A DNA stretch of 45,751 nt from Bryobacterales bacterium (lineage in GTDB: Bacteria; Acidobacteriota; Terriglobia; Bryobacterales; Bryobacteraceae). Shown here one piece after another: positions 32,514 to 41,682 of the stretch; within the stretch, counting starts at the first letter, position 1, and every line of letters starts with the position of its first letter. The position numbers were made by a program, and so were the translations under genes. The stretch covers positions 1 through 45,751 of the forward strand of contig PLRS01000061.1 in the NCBI GenBank assembly GCA_003164035.1. The letters run 5' to 3'. The notes under the pieces are model-generated. The model did not search any database. It was not told the origin of the DNA and saw only the letters and a list, made by a program, of their open reading frames with translations.

Positions 32514-33752
32514 ATGTTCTCTTATTCCAACCAGGATCTTTATTGCGAACAGGTGGCTCTGGCCGACGTGGCGGCCCAGGCTGGCACGCCGGCCTACGTG
32601 TATTCCAGCCGCAGCATCCTCGATAACTATCGCGCTTACGACCAGGCATTCGGCGAACTGCCACACCAGGTCTGCTACGCGGTCAAAGCGAACTCCTCCC
32701 TCGCCGTATTGGGACTGCTGGCGAAGGCCGGCGCCGGTTTCGATATCGTTTCCGGCGGCGAGTTGTTTCGTGTGATCGAGGCGGGCGGCGATCCGGCCAA
32801 GGTGGTCTTTTCCGGCGTCGGTAAAACCCCCGGCGAGGTGGAGTATGCGCTGGAGCGGGGCATCCAGAGCTTCCATTGCGAATCCGAAGCCGAACTGGCG
32901 TTGATCGATGCCAAGGCGGCGCGCCGCGGCGTGAAGGCGGCTTTTGCGGTTCGCGTCAACCCGGATGTGGACGCCGCCACCCACCCTTACATTTCCACCG
33001 GCTTGAGCCAGCACAAATTCGGCATTGCCATCGCCGAAGCGCCGGCCGTGTACGAGCGCGCGCACAGTTTCCAGAACCTGGTGGCGAGCGGGGTTAGCTG
33101 CCACATCGGCTCGCAGATTCTGGATGCGACCCCGATCCTCGAAGCCGTCGACAAGGTTCTGGCCCTGGCCAACGCCCTGCGCGCTCAAGGGCACCCGATT
33201 CGCCACCTGGACCTGGGTGGAGGCCTGGGCGTGGCGTATCGGCCGGGAGAGAAAACTCCGGGAATCCGCAGCTTCGTCGAAACCGTGCAGGGACGCCTCC
33301 GCGAAGCCGGATTGACGGTTCTGGTGGAACCGGGCCGCTCCATCGTGGGCGCGGCCGGCATGCTGCTGACGCGGGTGCTGTATCGCAAGAAGAACGGCGA
33401 CCGGGAGTTCGTTATCGTGGATGCCGCCATGAACGATTTGATCCGGCCGTCGCTCTATCGCGCCCACCACGAGATTATTCCGGTCCGCCGCAATTCCCTG
33501 CCCCCGATCGTCGCCGACGTGGTCGGCCCGGTGTGCGAAACCGGCGATTTCCTGGCCCGCGAGCGGCACATGGCCAATGTGATGCCCGGAGATTTCCTGG
33601 CGGTTGCGACCGCCGGCGCCTACGGGTTCGTTCAATCCTCTAATTACAACTCCCGCCCGCGCGCGCCGGAGATTCTGGTGGAAGCGGACCGCTTCCGCGT
33701 AGTCCGCCAGCGGGAGAGCTACCAGGACCTGGTTCGCGGAGAAAGCGTCTAA
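32514..33752 (+). CDS. lysA: diaminopimelate decarboxylase LysA
   Basis: A 412-aa PLP enzyme that decarboxylates meso-diaminopimelate to lysine, the last step of lysine synthesis. Lys58 in CYAVKANSS forms the Schiff base. GAGFDIVSGGELFRVIEAGG, FHCESEAELALID, CHIGSQILD, LDLGGGLGVAY (phosphate loop), VEPGRSIVGAAG and VGPVCETGDFLARER (catalytic Cys) are all present, ending near AYGFVQSSNYNSRPRAPE. The CBM9-like gene begins directly after the stop, so they share a transcript. The 83 bp upstream contain a CCACCGAT/ATCGGTGG inverted repeat. Confidence 0.95.
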   Translation: MFSYSNQDLYCEQVALADVAAQAGTPAYVYSSRSILDNYRAYDQAFGELPHQVCYAVKANSSLAVLGLLAKAGAGFDIVSGGELFRVIEAGGDPAKVVFSGVGKTPGEVEYALERGIQSFHCESEAELALIDAKAARRGVKAAFAVRVNPDVDAATHPYISTGLSQHKFGIAIAEAPAVYERAHSFQNLVASGVSCHIGSQILDATPILEAVDKVLALANALRAQGHPIRHLDLGGGLGVAYRPGEKTPGIRSFVETVQGRLREAGLTVLVEPGRSIVGAAGMLLTRVLYRKKNGDREFVIVDAAMNDLIRPSLYRAHHEIIPVRRNSLPPIVADVVGPVCETGDFLARERHMANVMPGDFLAVATAGAYGFVQSSNYNSRPRAPEILVEADRFRVVRQRESYQDLVRGESV

Positions 33753-34571
33753 ATGACAGAGCATGCCATGATCGAGCCCGCCCGCTATACCTGTTACCGC
33801 GCCGCCGGCCCGATCGCGGTGAACGGCAAACTGGACGCCCCCTCCTGGCAACTGGCGGCGCGATCTACACCGTTTGTGGACATCGTGACCGGCGAGCCGG
33901 CATGGTTCGACACCCGGGTGGCGTTGTTGTGGGATGACGATTACCTTTATTTCGGTTTCCGGGCCGAAGAGACCGACGTCCGGGGAACGCTCACCGCGCG
34001 CGACTCGAAAATCTGGGAAGAGAACGACCTGGAGCTGTTTATCGGCGCACGCGACGCCTATTACGAATTCGAAATCAACGCCCGGAACACGGTCTACGAG
34101 GCGTTCTGGATCTGGAACGACGTTCACCGCCCGGGCGGACCTTACTGGGGCCGGCCGGAATTCGATCCGGTGAGGCAGCGGACCCTGGTGCTCGATGGGG
34201 TGGGCGGCCACGTTCACCCGCGTGGCGAGCGGTGGGGCTTCCTCGATTGGGACTTCCCCGGCCTGAAGACGGCCGTTCACGTGGAAGGTGTGCTGAACAG
34301 CCGGACGCATACCGACCGCGGCTGGACGGCCGAGGTGGCGCTGCTATGGAAAGGGCTGGAGTTACTGGCCGACGGCCGCTCGCTTCCCCCTAAAGACGGC
34401 GACGTCTGGCGCATCGATTGCTCGCGATTCGAGAAGATCGGCCGCCACGGCGAAGTGCTCGACCCCAGCGCCGGCTGGACCTGGAACCGGCACGGCTACT
34501 ACGATTCGCACATCCCCGAAGTGTTCCCGTACGTCACGTTTTCCACCGAAACGGCGAAAGGGGAACTTTGA
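33753..34571 (+). CDS. CBM9-like domain protein
   Basis: A 272-aa single-domain protein of the carbohydrate-binding family 9-like type: DAPSWQLAARSTPFVDIVTG, then VALLWDDDYLYFGFRAEETD, ENDLELFIGARDAYYEFEIN and GWTAEVALLWKGLELLA. Acidobacteria often have this stand-alone form. No signal peptide is seen, so it may act in the cytoplasm or be released another way. ATG 33753 abuts the lysA stop (TAAATG). The coupling with lysA is odd and may only reflect compact packing. Ligand unknown. Confidence 0.75.
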   Translation: MTEHAMIEPARYTCYRAAGPIAVNGKLDAPSWQLAARSTPFVDIVTGEPAWFDTRVALLWDDDYLYFGFRAEETDVRGTLTARDSKIWEENDLELFIGARDAYYEFEINARNTVYEAFWIWNDVHRPGGPYWGRPEFDPVRQRTLVLDGVGGHVHPRGERWGFLDWDFPGLKTAVHVEGVLNSRTHTDRGWTAEVALLWKGLELLADGRSLPPKDGDVWRIDCSRFEKIGRHGEVLDPSAGWTWNRHGYYDSHIPEVFPYVTFSTETAKGEL

Positions 34572-34622
34572 CGCCCGGCCCGCCGGTCGTCTATCCTGAA
34601 AGGAGCACGCCTCGAAACCTCG

Positions 34623-35846
34623 ATGTCAGCATTACAATCCGGAACTCGTCCCGCCGCACGCTTGGCGATTGGTGTCGCCGCGTCGGTTTGTTTCAGCCTG
34701 TTGCTTTCCGGCTGTGAACAGCGCACCACCGATAGTAAGGCCGCTCCGCAAGAGAAAAGCGCGCCGCACGACGCTTTTCCCAACGATACGGCTCTTTTCC
34801 TGGCCGGCCTGAAAGGTCCGCCCGACGGACCTTATCGCGAGTTGGAACAGACCGAGGCGTGGAAGAGCTACGCCGCCCGTTTCGACCAGACCTGGCAGAA
34901 AGCGCTGCGCGACCAGTTCGCGCCGGTAGACGCGTTCCAGAAACGCGTGCTGGCCGGCATTCACACGGGCAGCCCCTACCTGTTTTATCCCTTCAGCGGA
35001 CCCGACGTCCTCTACCAGGTACACTTTTTCCCGGACGCGACCCGCATGGTGTACGTGGGTCTGGAGCCGGTGGGCAATCTGAAGCGGCCGGAGCGATATA
35101 AGATTCCGACTTTGGGGCGGGAACTGAGCGCCTGGAGCCAGGCGCTGAATTCCATTTTCAGACGCAGCTTTTTCGTGACCAGCGAAATGGACCAGGATTT
35201 CCGCGGCCAGGTGTCGGACGGCAACGCGCAGATCATTCTGCTGCTGTTGGCCCGCTCGGGCGATACCATCGACGAGCTCGAGTTCGGGCACCTGGAGCCT
35301 GACGGCCAGTTCAGCGTGGACGACGCGGCGCTGAAGAAGCACAAGGTGGTGAAGATCGAGTTTCATCACGGCGCGGAAACCACCGAGCGTACGCTCTATT
35401 ATTTTTCGACCGACCTGTCCGACAGCGACAAAACCCATACCGCGGGCTTTGTCCAGGACCCGTCCTTCGAGCATTTTCTGGAAAAGCAGGGCACGGCGGA
35501 TACGCTGGTAAAATCGGCGTCGTTCCTGCTGCACTGGAAGATGTGCGACGGCATCCGCGGCTACATCCTGACCCACTCGAACCTGATCCTGCAGGACGAC
35601 ACCGGCATCCCCTACCGCTTCCTAAAGGGCGGGGACTGGAAGGTAGACCTGTTCGGCGAATATAGCCATCCCGACCGGCCGTTCACCAACGAATGGCAAA
35701 CGGATCTGGCCAAGGCGTTCGGGGAACCGGGCCGCGCCAAAGAGCTCGGCTTCCAGTTGGGCTACGGTGCGCTACGCCGCCCGTCGAGCCTGATGCTGGC
35801 CGTGCACGTGCCCAACACCCAGGCCGCCGCCGAAGCCCCGAAATAA
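34623..35846 (+). CDS. lipoprotein of unknown function
   Basis: A 407-aa lipoprotein. SVCFSLLLSGCEQRTTDS has a lipobox LLSGC with Cys31, so it should be lipid-anchored. The mature part is soluble and acidic, with no motif I recognise (FPNDTALFLAGLKGPPDGPY near the start, YGALRRPSSLMLAVHVPNT near the end). Its spacing (51 bp after the CBM9 gene) fits the lysA operon but does not prove it. AAGGAG lies about 17 bp before the ATG, farther than usual. Function unknown. Confidence 0.7.
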   Translation: MSALQSGTRPAARLAIGVAASVCFSLLLSGCEQRTTDSKAAPQEKSAPHDAFPNDTALFLAGLKGPPDGPYRELEQTEAWKSYAARFDQTWQKALRDQFAPVDAFQKRVLAGIHTGSPYLFYPFSGPDVLYQVHFFPDATRMVYVGLEPVGNLKRPERYKIPTLGRELSAWSQALNSIFRRSFFVTSEMDQDFRGQVSDGNAQIILLLLARSGDTIDELEFGHLEPDGQFSVDDAALKKHKVVKIEFHHGAETTERTLYYFSTDLSDSDKTHTAGFVQDPSFEHFLEKQGTADTLVKSASFLLHWKMCDGIRGYILTHSNLILQDDTGIPYRFLKGGDWKVDLFGEYSHPDRPFTNEWQTDLAKAFGEPGRAKELGFQLGYGALRRPSSLMLAVHVPNTQAAAEAPK

Positions 35847-35897
35847 GCGGCTTCCGATCGCCGGGAGTGTGTTCGCCCGTTAGTCAGCGAGATTACG

Positions 35898-37884
35898 ATG
35901 ACGGACTTTTGGCCGACCGTGCGGTATACCTTTCGGATACTCGGCCGCAGTCCCGGTTTCACCGCGGCCGCCATTCTCTCTTTGGCGTTGGGCATTGGCG
36001 CCAACACAGCCATTTTTACCCTGGTGAATGCGTTACTCCTACGTGAACTTCCTGTCCGGCAACCCGAACGCCTGGCTCAGCTCTCGGTTTATCACTGGCC
36101 GGTTGAAGCCGGGCATCGCCATCGAACAGGCCCGGGCGCAGCTCCAATCGCTTTGGCCGGCGGTGCTCCTGGCGACGGTTTCGACCGATGCCCCCGGACT
36201 GCGACGGCAGACGTTCTTCTCGATGGGACTGGATGTGGCGCCTGCCGCGACGGGCGTAGCTCGCGAACTCCGTGCCGCATTCACGCGGCCGCTCTACGTG
36301 CTCCTCGGTATTGTCGGGCTGATCCTGATGGTCGCCTGCGTCAACCTGGCGAACTTAATGTTGGCGCGCGCCGCGGCGCGCAGTCATGAAATGAGCGTGC
36401 GCGTTGCCCTCGGCGCAAGCCGCTGGGCGGTCACCCGGCAGCTTCTCACGGAGAGTTTGGCTCTGTCGGCATCCGGGGCGATCCTGGGCCTTGCTTTTGC
36501 CGGCTTCGGGAGCCGCCTGCTCGTCAGACTCCTGGCGGGAGGTCCCCTCACGCCGATCGCGCTCGACCTGCGGCCCGATTGGCGCGTACTCTCGCTCACG
36601 GCGGCCATGGCCATCCTGACCGGGGTCCTCTTTGGTTTCGTTCCGGCGTGGCGCGCCTCGCATGCAGACCCGGCTTTCGCCATACGAGCCAACTCGCGCG
36701 GTCTGGCGGGTTCAGGCGGATGGGCTCGCGCGCTAATGGTGGCGCAGGTTGCACTGTCTCTCGTGCTACTGTTGAGCGCCGGACTCTTGGTGCGGAGCTT
36801 CCGGAATCTGTGTACGATCGACCTCGGCTTCGACGCACGGGTCCTCCAGGTCAGGCTTTCTCCCAGGCCGGGCGGGTACGGTGTGTTGAACGTGAACGAA
36901 TATCACCGGCAGCTCATCGATAGCGTCTCCGCTCTACCGGGAGTGCTGTCGGTAGGGTTCTCGGACTTCGCGGGAGCCGGGCAGAGAGAATGGCCGGAAG
37001 CGGTATCGGCGACTTCAGCGGCATCGAGCCCCGATGGCGGCGTCATGAGCTCATCCGTTATGGTCTCGCCAGGTTTTCTGCGGACGCTTGGAATCGGGCT
37101 GACTCTCGGGCGCGATTTCGAGTGGACCGACGATGCGTCGCATCCGCCTGTCGCGATCGTCAGCAGCGGTCTTGCGGAACGGCTCTTCCCGGCGGGCAGC
37201 GCCATCGGCCAGGCGATTCGGCTCGGCTTCATGCCCGAGTTTCAAAAACTCAGGATCATTGGCATCGCCAAAACGGCCCGCCTTTTCGACCTGAGGGATC
37301 GAAATCAGCGCGTCGTTTATATTCCATATTTTCAACATGCCGGATGGGCCGCGCAGGGCAGTGTCTTTCTACGCACCCAGGCTCCCGTGGCAATGGCCAG
37401 GATTGTGGGACACGAGATCGAGTCGTTTGGACACGAATACCCGTTGCAGGCGCAAACGGTCGAAGAAGAGGCCAGCCAAAGTCTGGCGCGGGATCGCGCC
37501 GTTGCCATGATCTCGGGATTTTTCGGAGTGCTGGCGTTACTGTTGGCCTTGATCGGGTTATACGGGCTGGCATCCTATAGCGTTGCGCACCGTACCCGGG
37601 AGATCGGAATTCGAACGGCGCTCGGTGCGGGACCGGCGGGCGTGCGTTGGGGCGTGCTGCGCGATGAGCTGACGCTGGCGCTTGCGGGGATAGCACTCGG
37701 AATCCCGTGTGCGCTGGGGGCGAGCCGTCTGGTCGCGAGCCTGCTTTTCGGAGTCTCGGCGGACGACCTGCCAACGCTTCTGGCCGTGTCGCTGTTGCTT
37801 CTCGCCGCGGCCCTGTTGGCCGGCTATCTGCCGGCGAGGCGCGCATCGCGCATTGACCCGATGGTCGCACTGCGGACGGAATAG
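35898..37884 (+). pseudogene. ADOP/MacB-like ABC permease with internal deletion and frameshift
   Basis: The N-terminal piece ([40 protein letters not shown]) is the first membrane segment of an acidobacterial ADOP permease. At about 36070-36090 the reading frame changes and the protein resumes far downstream in the family ([20 protein letters not shown]). It then has a full set of FtsX helices ([33 protein letters not shown]) and a second half (REIGIRTALGAGPAGVRWGV) ending ARRASRIDPMVALRTE. About 150 residues of the periplasmic MacB domain are missing. The piece from ATG 36028 to the end, 618 aa, is open and might be translated, but it lacks the first helix. Confidence 0.8.
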
Positions 37885-38151
37885 GCTCAGAATACCGTTG
37901 GTCTGTCTTGTGGTTATTGTCACACCGCGGTTTCTATGCGGGCCTCCACGATGAAGAGCGCCGACGCCCGGGCTGGGCATCCAATCGATCAGGGCCGGCG
38001 AAGCGCCAGCGCTACCGGGGCTAACGGAGAGCGGTTTCGGCGAGTGGCCAACCCAAAGCCAAATCAACGGCTGACAGCGTTCGCGCCACCGATCCCTCCG
38101 CAATGCAAGCGTCGAGGCGGGGGATGTCAGAACGCCGGATACATGGGGTAG

Positions 38152-38592
38152 TCATGATGGTGGCCGCGGAGTTCTGCTGGGCGCGTGCGATTCGATGGAT
38201 CGGCCGAGCCTCCTGAGTTGGGACCCATCAGTGGTTTCACATTCCCAGATGGTATAGACGGTCCAGCCCTGGGCGATGAGGGCTCTTTCATTCTTTCGGT
38301 CGCGCTGACGGTTCCCACGGATCTTGGGTAACCAGTACTCAGCATTTGATTCCGGTCGGCGTAGACCATCCTTGCACCTCTTACAACCGTGCCAAAAGCA
38401 CCCATGCACGAAGACACAGACCCGCCGCGTCGGAAAGACCAAGTCAGGTCTTCCAGGCAGGACGCCGACGTGCAGGCGGTAGCGCAGACCGAGAGAATGA
38501 AGGAACCGCCTGACTCGAAGTTCCGGCTCCGTGTCCTTGCCACGGATTTTTGCCATGATCCGACTTCGAACGGCTTTCGAAAAGCGATCCAC
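38152..38592 (-). CDS. vsr: very short patch repair endonuclease Vsr
   Basis: Vsr nicks T:G mismatches made when 5-methylcytosine deaminates at a methyltransferase site. The 146-aa protein has KAVRSRIMAKIRGKDTEPEL, then the PD-(D/E)xK site VLPGRPDLVFPTRRVCVFVH (catalytic Asp50), GCFWHGCKRCKDGLRRPES (zinc-binding Cys and His) and WTVYTIWECE. It lies 10 bp after the Mrr-like gene, last of a four-gene minus-strand run headed by a cytosine methyltransferase, which is the usual Vsr context. A longer frame in another register overlaps it and is a shadow. Confidence 0.92.
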   Translation of the reverse strand: MDRFSKAVRSRIMAKIRGKDTEPELRVRRFLHSLGLRYRLHVGVLPGRPDLVFPTRRVCVFVHGCFWHGCKRCKDGLRRPESNAEYWLPKIRGNRQRDRKNERALIAQGWTVYTIWECETTDGSQLRRLGRSIESHAPSRTPRPPS

Positions 38593-38601
38593 ACTACTCC
38601 G

Positions 38602-39387
38602 TCAAATCATCTGCAAGCTGATGTTCTCCGTCATGGACGCAAGATCAGTCAGGCCGAGGGGAACAAAGGCCAGTTGTTTCCGTGAAACGCTTCCAGGTGA
38701 GATGTAGTCGTTGAACAAGACACATAGCACGTGAACGGTAGGCTGAAGCCCGGCGTGCTGCGAGAGGGACCGGGTCCCCGGTCCAACCGACTGGTCAGCT
38801 ACCTCCATCCTGAACTCACCGTTCTTGCACTGCACCGAAACCATCGGCCGATGTGGGACAGTGCCCACCGGCAGGACCCAGAGGATGTCGAGGCCGCCGT
38901 CCTTTTCGTCCCCCAGCAGCACCGGTCGGTCGAACCCGATCGTCTTCAGGTGGGCGTTGAATTCCGCTTTCTTCCTTTTGGCGTCACGGGGATGACCTAC
39001 ACGGTGGACTTGACCGGTTGCTCGGCCGCAGAGACGCCTGGCGACCCCGCACTCAAAGTCGCGGGACCGCTTTCCGATGCTCCGAATGCTGCTCATGTCT
39101 TTCACGAAGATCAGAAAGTCCTGATCGAGAGCGGTGAATCGGCCAGTTGCAGGCTGGTACTCAAACGGCAACCTCGATCCCTTGCCCTCGAAGTGGGAAC
39201 GGAGACGCTCCACCGCAAGTTCAATCGCTTGGTCAGTGCTCTCGGCCTTCATCTCTCGCTTCAAATCGTCGAGCAGCGGCGCGTCGTTATCCCGAATTTG
39301 CAGGTCCGCACGGGTGAGAACCCTGGAGCTCTCGACGCAGAGCTCCTCGGCAACGATCTCGAAAAACTCAAAGAGAGGGCTTGGCAT
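38602..39387 (-). CDS. Mrr-type PD-(D/E)xK restriction endonuclease
   Basis: A 261-aa protein. The C-terminal half shows a PD-(D/E)xK core: RSRDFECGVARRLC (a Glu112-containing first helix), then DEKDGGLDILWVLPVGTVPH with Asp167, and MVSVQCKNGEFRM with Gln186-x-Lys188. Mrr-like nucleases have exactly 'FE..v..l......GG.D......VQ.K'. The N-terminal 100 residues (FEFFEIVAEELCVESSRVLT) look helical and may bind DNA or the ParB-like partner. It overlaps the ParB-like gene by 20 bp and precedes vsr. Role inferred: cleavage of DNA unmodified by the methyltransferase. The sequence it cuts cannot be read from the gene. Confidence 0.65.
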   Translation of the reverse strand: MPSPLFEFFEIVAEELCVESSRVLTRADLQIRDNDAPLLDDLKREMKAESTDQAIELAVERLRSHFEGKGSRLPFEYQPATGRFTALDQDFLIFVKDMSSIRSIGKRSRDFECGVARRLCGRATGQVHRVGHPRDAKRKKAEFNAHLKTIGFDRPVLLGDEKDGGLDILWVLPVGTVPHRPMVSVQCKNGEFRMEVADQSVGPGTRSLSQHAGLQPTVHVLCVLFNDYISPGSVSRKQLAFVPLGLTDLASMTENISLQMI

Positions 39388-40432
39388 TCTTGTTGACGAA
39401 AGCCTTCACTGCCGTGTCGAACGCCCTGTAGGACTGGAGCAGTCTTGTGCCTTCCGGGTCTCGGTTGCCAGAGACAACCTTCTTGAGGAGGAGGGCCAAG
39501 TCCTTGTTGACCTTCGACAGCCGCGATAGGCTCTCTTCGCGGGTATCAACGTAAATCTGAGCTTCTTCAAGGTCTTTGCCGGCATGCAATTCAGCTGTTG
39601 CCTTGTCCGACCCCAGCACCCGTGCCAAACGCGAGAGGTCCCGCGTGTCATAGACGACTCTGGCCGAAACTTCCCGTTCCGGGCTGCCCGGTCTTTTCGG
39701 GCCGTATAGGTCGTTCAAAAGCGCGCTGAGGTTCTTCTTATCATAGCTGACGATATCCAGGGTCTTTGGATTGACTTCGAGCTGGAGGTATTTCTTGATT
39801 CCGGTCCGCTGAAGGGCCTCGCCAAGCACCCAGAAATCCTCACCTTTTGGCAGTAACACGCTAGCACGATTCAATAATCGAAACGGTACCAACAACCTTC
39901 TAGCGTTTTGCCTGGTCATCCGCACCTCGCGAAGTACGCGATCGAGTCCTCCCTCAGCCTTACTCTCACGTTCCAGGAATTGGGCCTTGCTGATCGGTGG
40001 CCACTCGCGAAAGCCGATCAGGTGCCGCACGCCGAGATAGACCCGCATTTCGTTTTGCTGCTGTTCATCTGGCTTGTCTGGAAAGACCAGCACCGGAATG
40101 CTGCCGAGATCCGACTTGCGGCCCGTGTGTCGATCCGGGTTGCCGCGGATCTCTCGAATCGCGGCGAGGCGCCGGTTCCCCTCTATCACCACTAATCTTT
40201 TGTCCTTGCGCTTCGCAACAAGCGGCTCGTAATCTATGAACCCGTTCTCAAGAAGCGAGTCCACAAGCTCCGAGGCATAGTGAGGTTCACCGATTAGGTG
40301 CGCCTGGATATCGCCTTGGCTCTTGCCAGAAGCCAGCCCGCCAAATCTGGGGTTCTCCGGGTCGAAGTCCAGCACGTCCGGGGACAAATACTCCAACTTC
40401 GGGCCCGTCTGTTCCTGCACCGTTTTGCTCAT
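39368..40432 (-). CDS. ParB/Srx-fold protein inside a restriction-modification operon
   Basis: A 354-aa protein. The N-terminal ParB-like domain has LEYLSPDVLDFDPENPRFGG, SELVDSLLENGFIDYEPLVA and KRLVVIEGNRRLAAIREIRG, the ParB/sulfiredoxin nucleotide-binding core (box with Glu84-Gly-Asn-Arg-Arg). No ParA is present. The middle (RMTRQNARRLLVPFRLLNRA) may be a helix-turn-helix, and the C-terminus is helical (ESLSRLSKVNKDLALLLKKV). ParB-type proteins bind or hydrolyse CTP, and some relatives are nucleases. It lies 4 bp after the methyltransferase and overlaps the endonuclease, so it is an integral part of this system, perhaps a specificity or loading factor. Confidence 0.7.
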   Translation of the reverse strand: MSKTVQEQTGPKLEYLSPDVLDFDPENPRFGGLASGKSQGDIQAHLIGEPHYASELVDSLLENGFIDYEPLVAKRKDKRLVVIEGNRRLAAIREIRGNPDRHTGRKSDLGSIPVLVFPDKPDEQQQNEMRVYLGVRHLIGFREWPPISKAQFLERESKAEGGLDRVLREVRMTRQNARRLLVPFRLLNRASVLLPKGEDFWVLGEALQRTGIKKYLQLEVNPKTLDIVSYDKKNLSALLNDLYGPKRPGSPEREVSARVVYDTRDLSRLARVLGSDKATAELHAGKDLEEAQIYVDTREESLSRLSKVNKDLALLLKKVVSGNRDPEGTRLLQSYRAFDTAVKAFVNKNAKPSL

Positions 40433-40436
40433 TGGT

Positions 40437-41372
40437 TCACCACAGGCCGTGCAGCGCCGACACGACAGCCTTGAACAGAGGCGGTGGCACAGCGTTGCCG
40501 ATCATTTGGAAGCGGTCACGTACGCTGCCCCTTTGAAATCGGAACTCACGGGGAAACCCCTGAAGGGCCGCACATTCGAGATATGCGAGGCGCCTCGCGG
40601 GTCCGTCGGAGGCGAATTGCCAGCGATCCGTATCAATCCTCCTTAATGGTGGGCTCATCGGATGGAGTGGAACATGACGCCAATGGCCCACAATGCAGGA
40701 GCTAGGCTCGTCCCAATCGCGCCTCCGATTGCGGGAGAGATAATACCAGTGGAAAGGCTCGTTGTCGAAGTCGCCCACGGGCCATTCTGGCATGCCGCGA
40801 AGCACGTCCCATTGTGAGACGGGCCGAACCCCTGTGTTGGCGCCGCGGAGCGGGGCCGGAAACGTGTACGCGAAATCAAGATCGGAGCGGATCCCAACTA
40901 TGAATACTCGCCTGCGGTTCTGCGCTACTCCGTAGTCCTGGGCATTGAGCACTTGCCAGGAAACCCTGTAACCGGCTAAGCGGTAACGGCGGATTTGATT
41001 GTTGAGGAGTTGTCGATTGTCGCCGTAGGCCATGCCATTCACATTCTCGACGACAAAGGCCTTGGGATGGACGACACGGAGAGCACGGTCAAAGTGCTGA
41101 TACAGGTAGTTGATCGAGTCCGCCGCATTTCGCCGACCTCCCTGGGTGAAGCCCTGACAGGGGTAGCACCCCACGAGGAAATCCGCATTCGGAAACGTCT
41201 GAAACTCGGCAATGTCGCCGGCTTCTACAACCGGTCCGAGGTTGTCCTCGTACGTCTTGCAGGCGAGTTGAGAGATGTCATTTGCCCAGACAACTTGGTG
41301 GCCCAGATCCGCCAGCGCCAGATCTGACCCACCGCACCCGCTGAATAAGGAAATCGTCCGCACTGGCCTCAT
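40437..41372 (-). CDS. dcm: DNA (cytosine-5) methyltransferase
   Basis: A 311-aa C5 methyltransferase. Motif I is ISLFSGCGGSDLALADLG, motif IV is LVGCYPCQGFTQGG with nucleophile Cys72, motif VI is AFVVENVNG, motif VIII is YGVAQNRRRVFIVGI, motif IX is in LAYLECAALQGFP and motif X is QMIGNAVPPPLFKAVV. The target recognition region is short. It methylates a fixed cytosine, protecting host DNA from the endonuclease downstream. It is the first gene of the island. TATACA near 41410 (complement) may be its -10 element, but no good -35 was found. Confidence 0.95.
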   Translation of the reverse strand: MRPVRTISLFSGCGGSDLALADLGHQVVWANDISQLACKTYEDNLGPVVEAGDIAEFQTFPNADFLVGCYPCQGFTQGGRRNAADSINYLYQHFDRALRVVHPKAFVVENVNGMAYGDNRQLLNNQIRRYRLAGYRVSWQVLNAQDYGVAQNRRRVFIVGIRSDLDFAYTFPAPLRGANTGVRPVSQWDVLRGMPEWPVGDFDNEPFHWYYLSRNRRRDWDEPSSCIVGHWRHVPLHPMSPPLRRIDTDRWQFASDGPARRLAYLECAALQGFPREFRFQRGSVRDRFQMIGNAVPPPLFKAVVSALHGLW

Positions 41373-41577
41373 AGGCGCCGCTCGACGCTCAATTCATCTC
41401 GATGTTGTATAAGACCTTGCAAATCATAAAGATGGTATCAGATTGCGAGGGCCGAGAGCTATCTCGCAAGAGTGCCCGTTGCAACGCCGCAGCCTCGAGT
41501 ACGGCGCCTACAAGCGTTGGTGGACCCGCAGGCGCCCATCTGTAAATGGGAGGACACCGTGAAACGCCGGTCAGGTC

Positions 41578-41614
41578 GGGAGTTGCCTCACATGGCCGTC
41601 GGCCAGCAACTCCC
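41578..41614. repeat. 9-bp inverted repeat in the gap before squalene-hopene cyclase
   Basis: GGGAGTTGC (41578-41586) and GCAACTCCC (41606-41614) form a perfect 9-bp stem with a 19-nt loop that has its own GGCC pairs. The 310-bp gap 41373-41682 contains this, the upstream region of the methyltransferase, and no gene I can support; a 95-aa frame there looks like noise. Confidence 0.5.
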
Positions 41615-41682
41615 TGGATACGGCGTTCGAGAACCCATGGACCGCAATGGGCCGCTTCTCCCGACGGGGCCTCCAACTCCCG

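Noticed and set aside
32478-34310. 610-aa minus-strand frame opposite lysA and the CBM9-like gene
   Set aside because: Antisense of two genes with unmistakable motifs.
41389-41676. 95-aa minus-strand frame between the methyltransferase and squalene-hopene cyclase
   Set aside because: No ribosome binding site, no recognisable pattern, and it covers an inverted repeat and a likely promoter.
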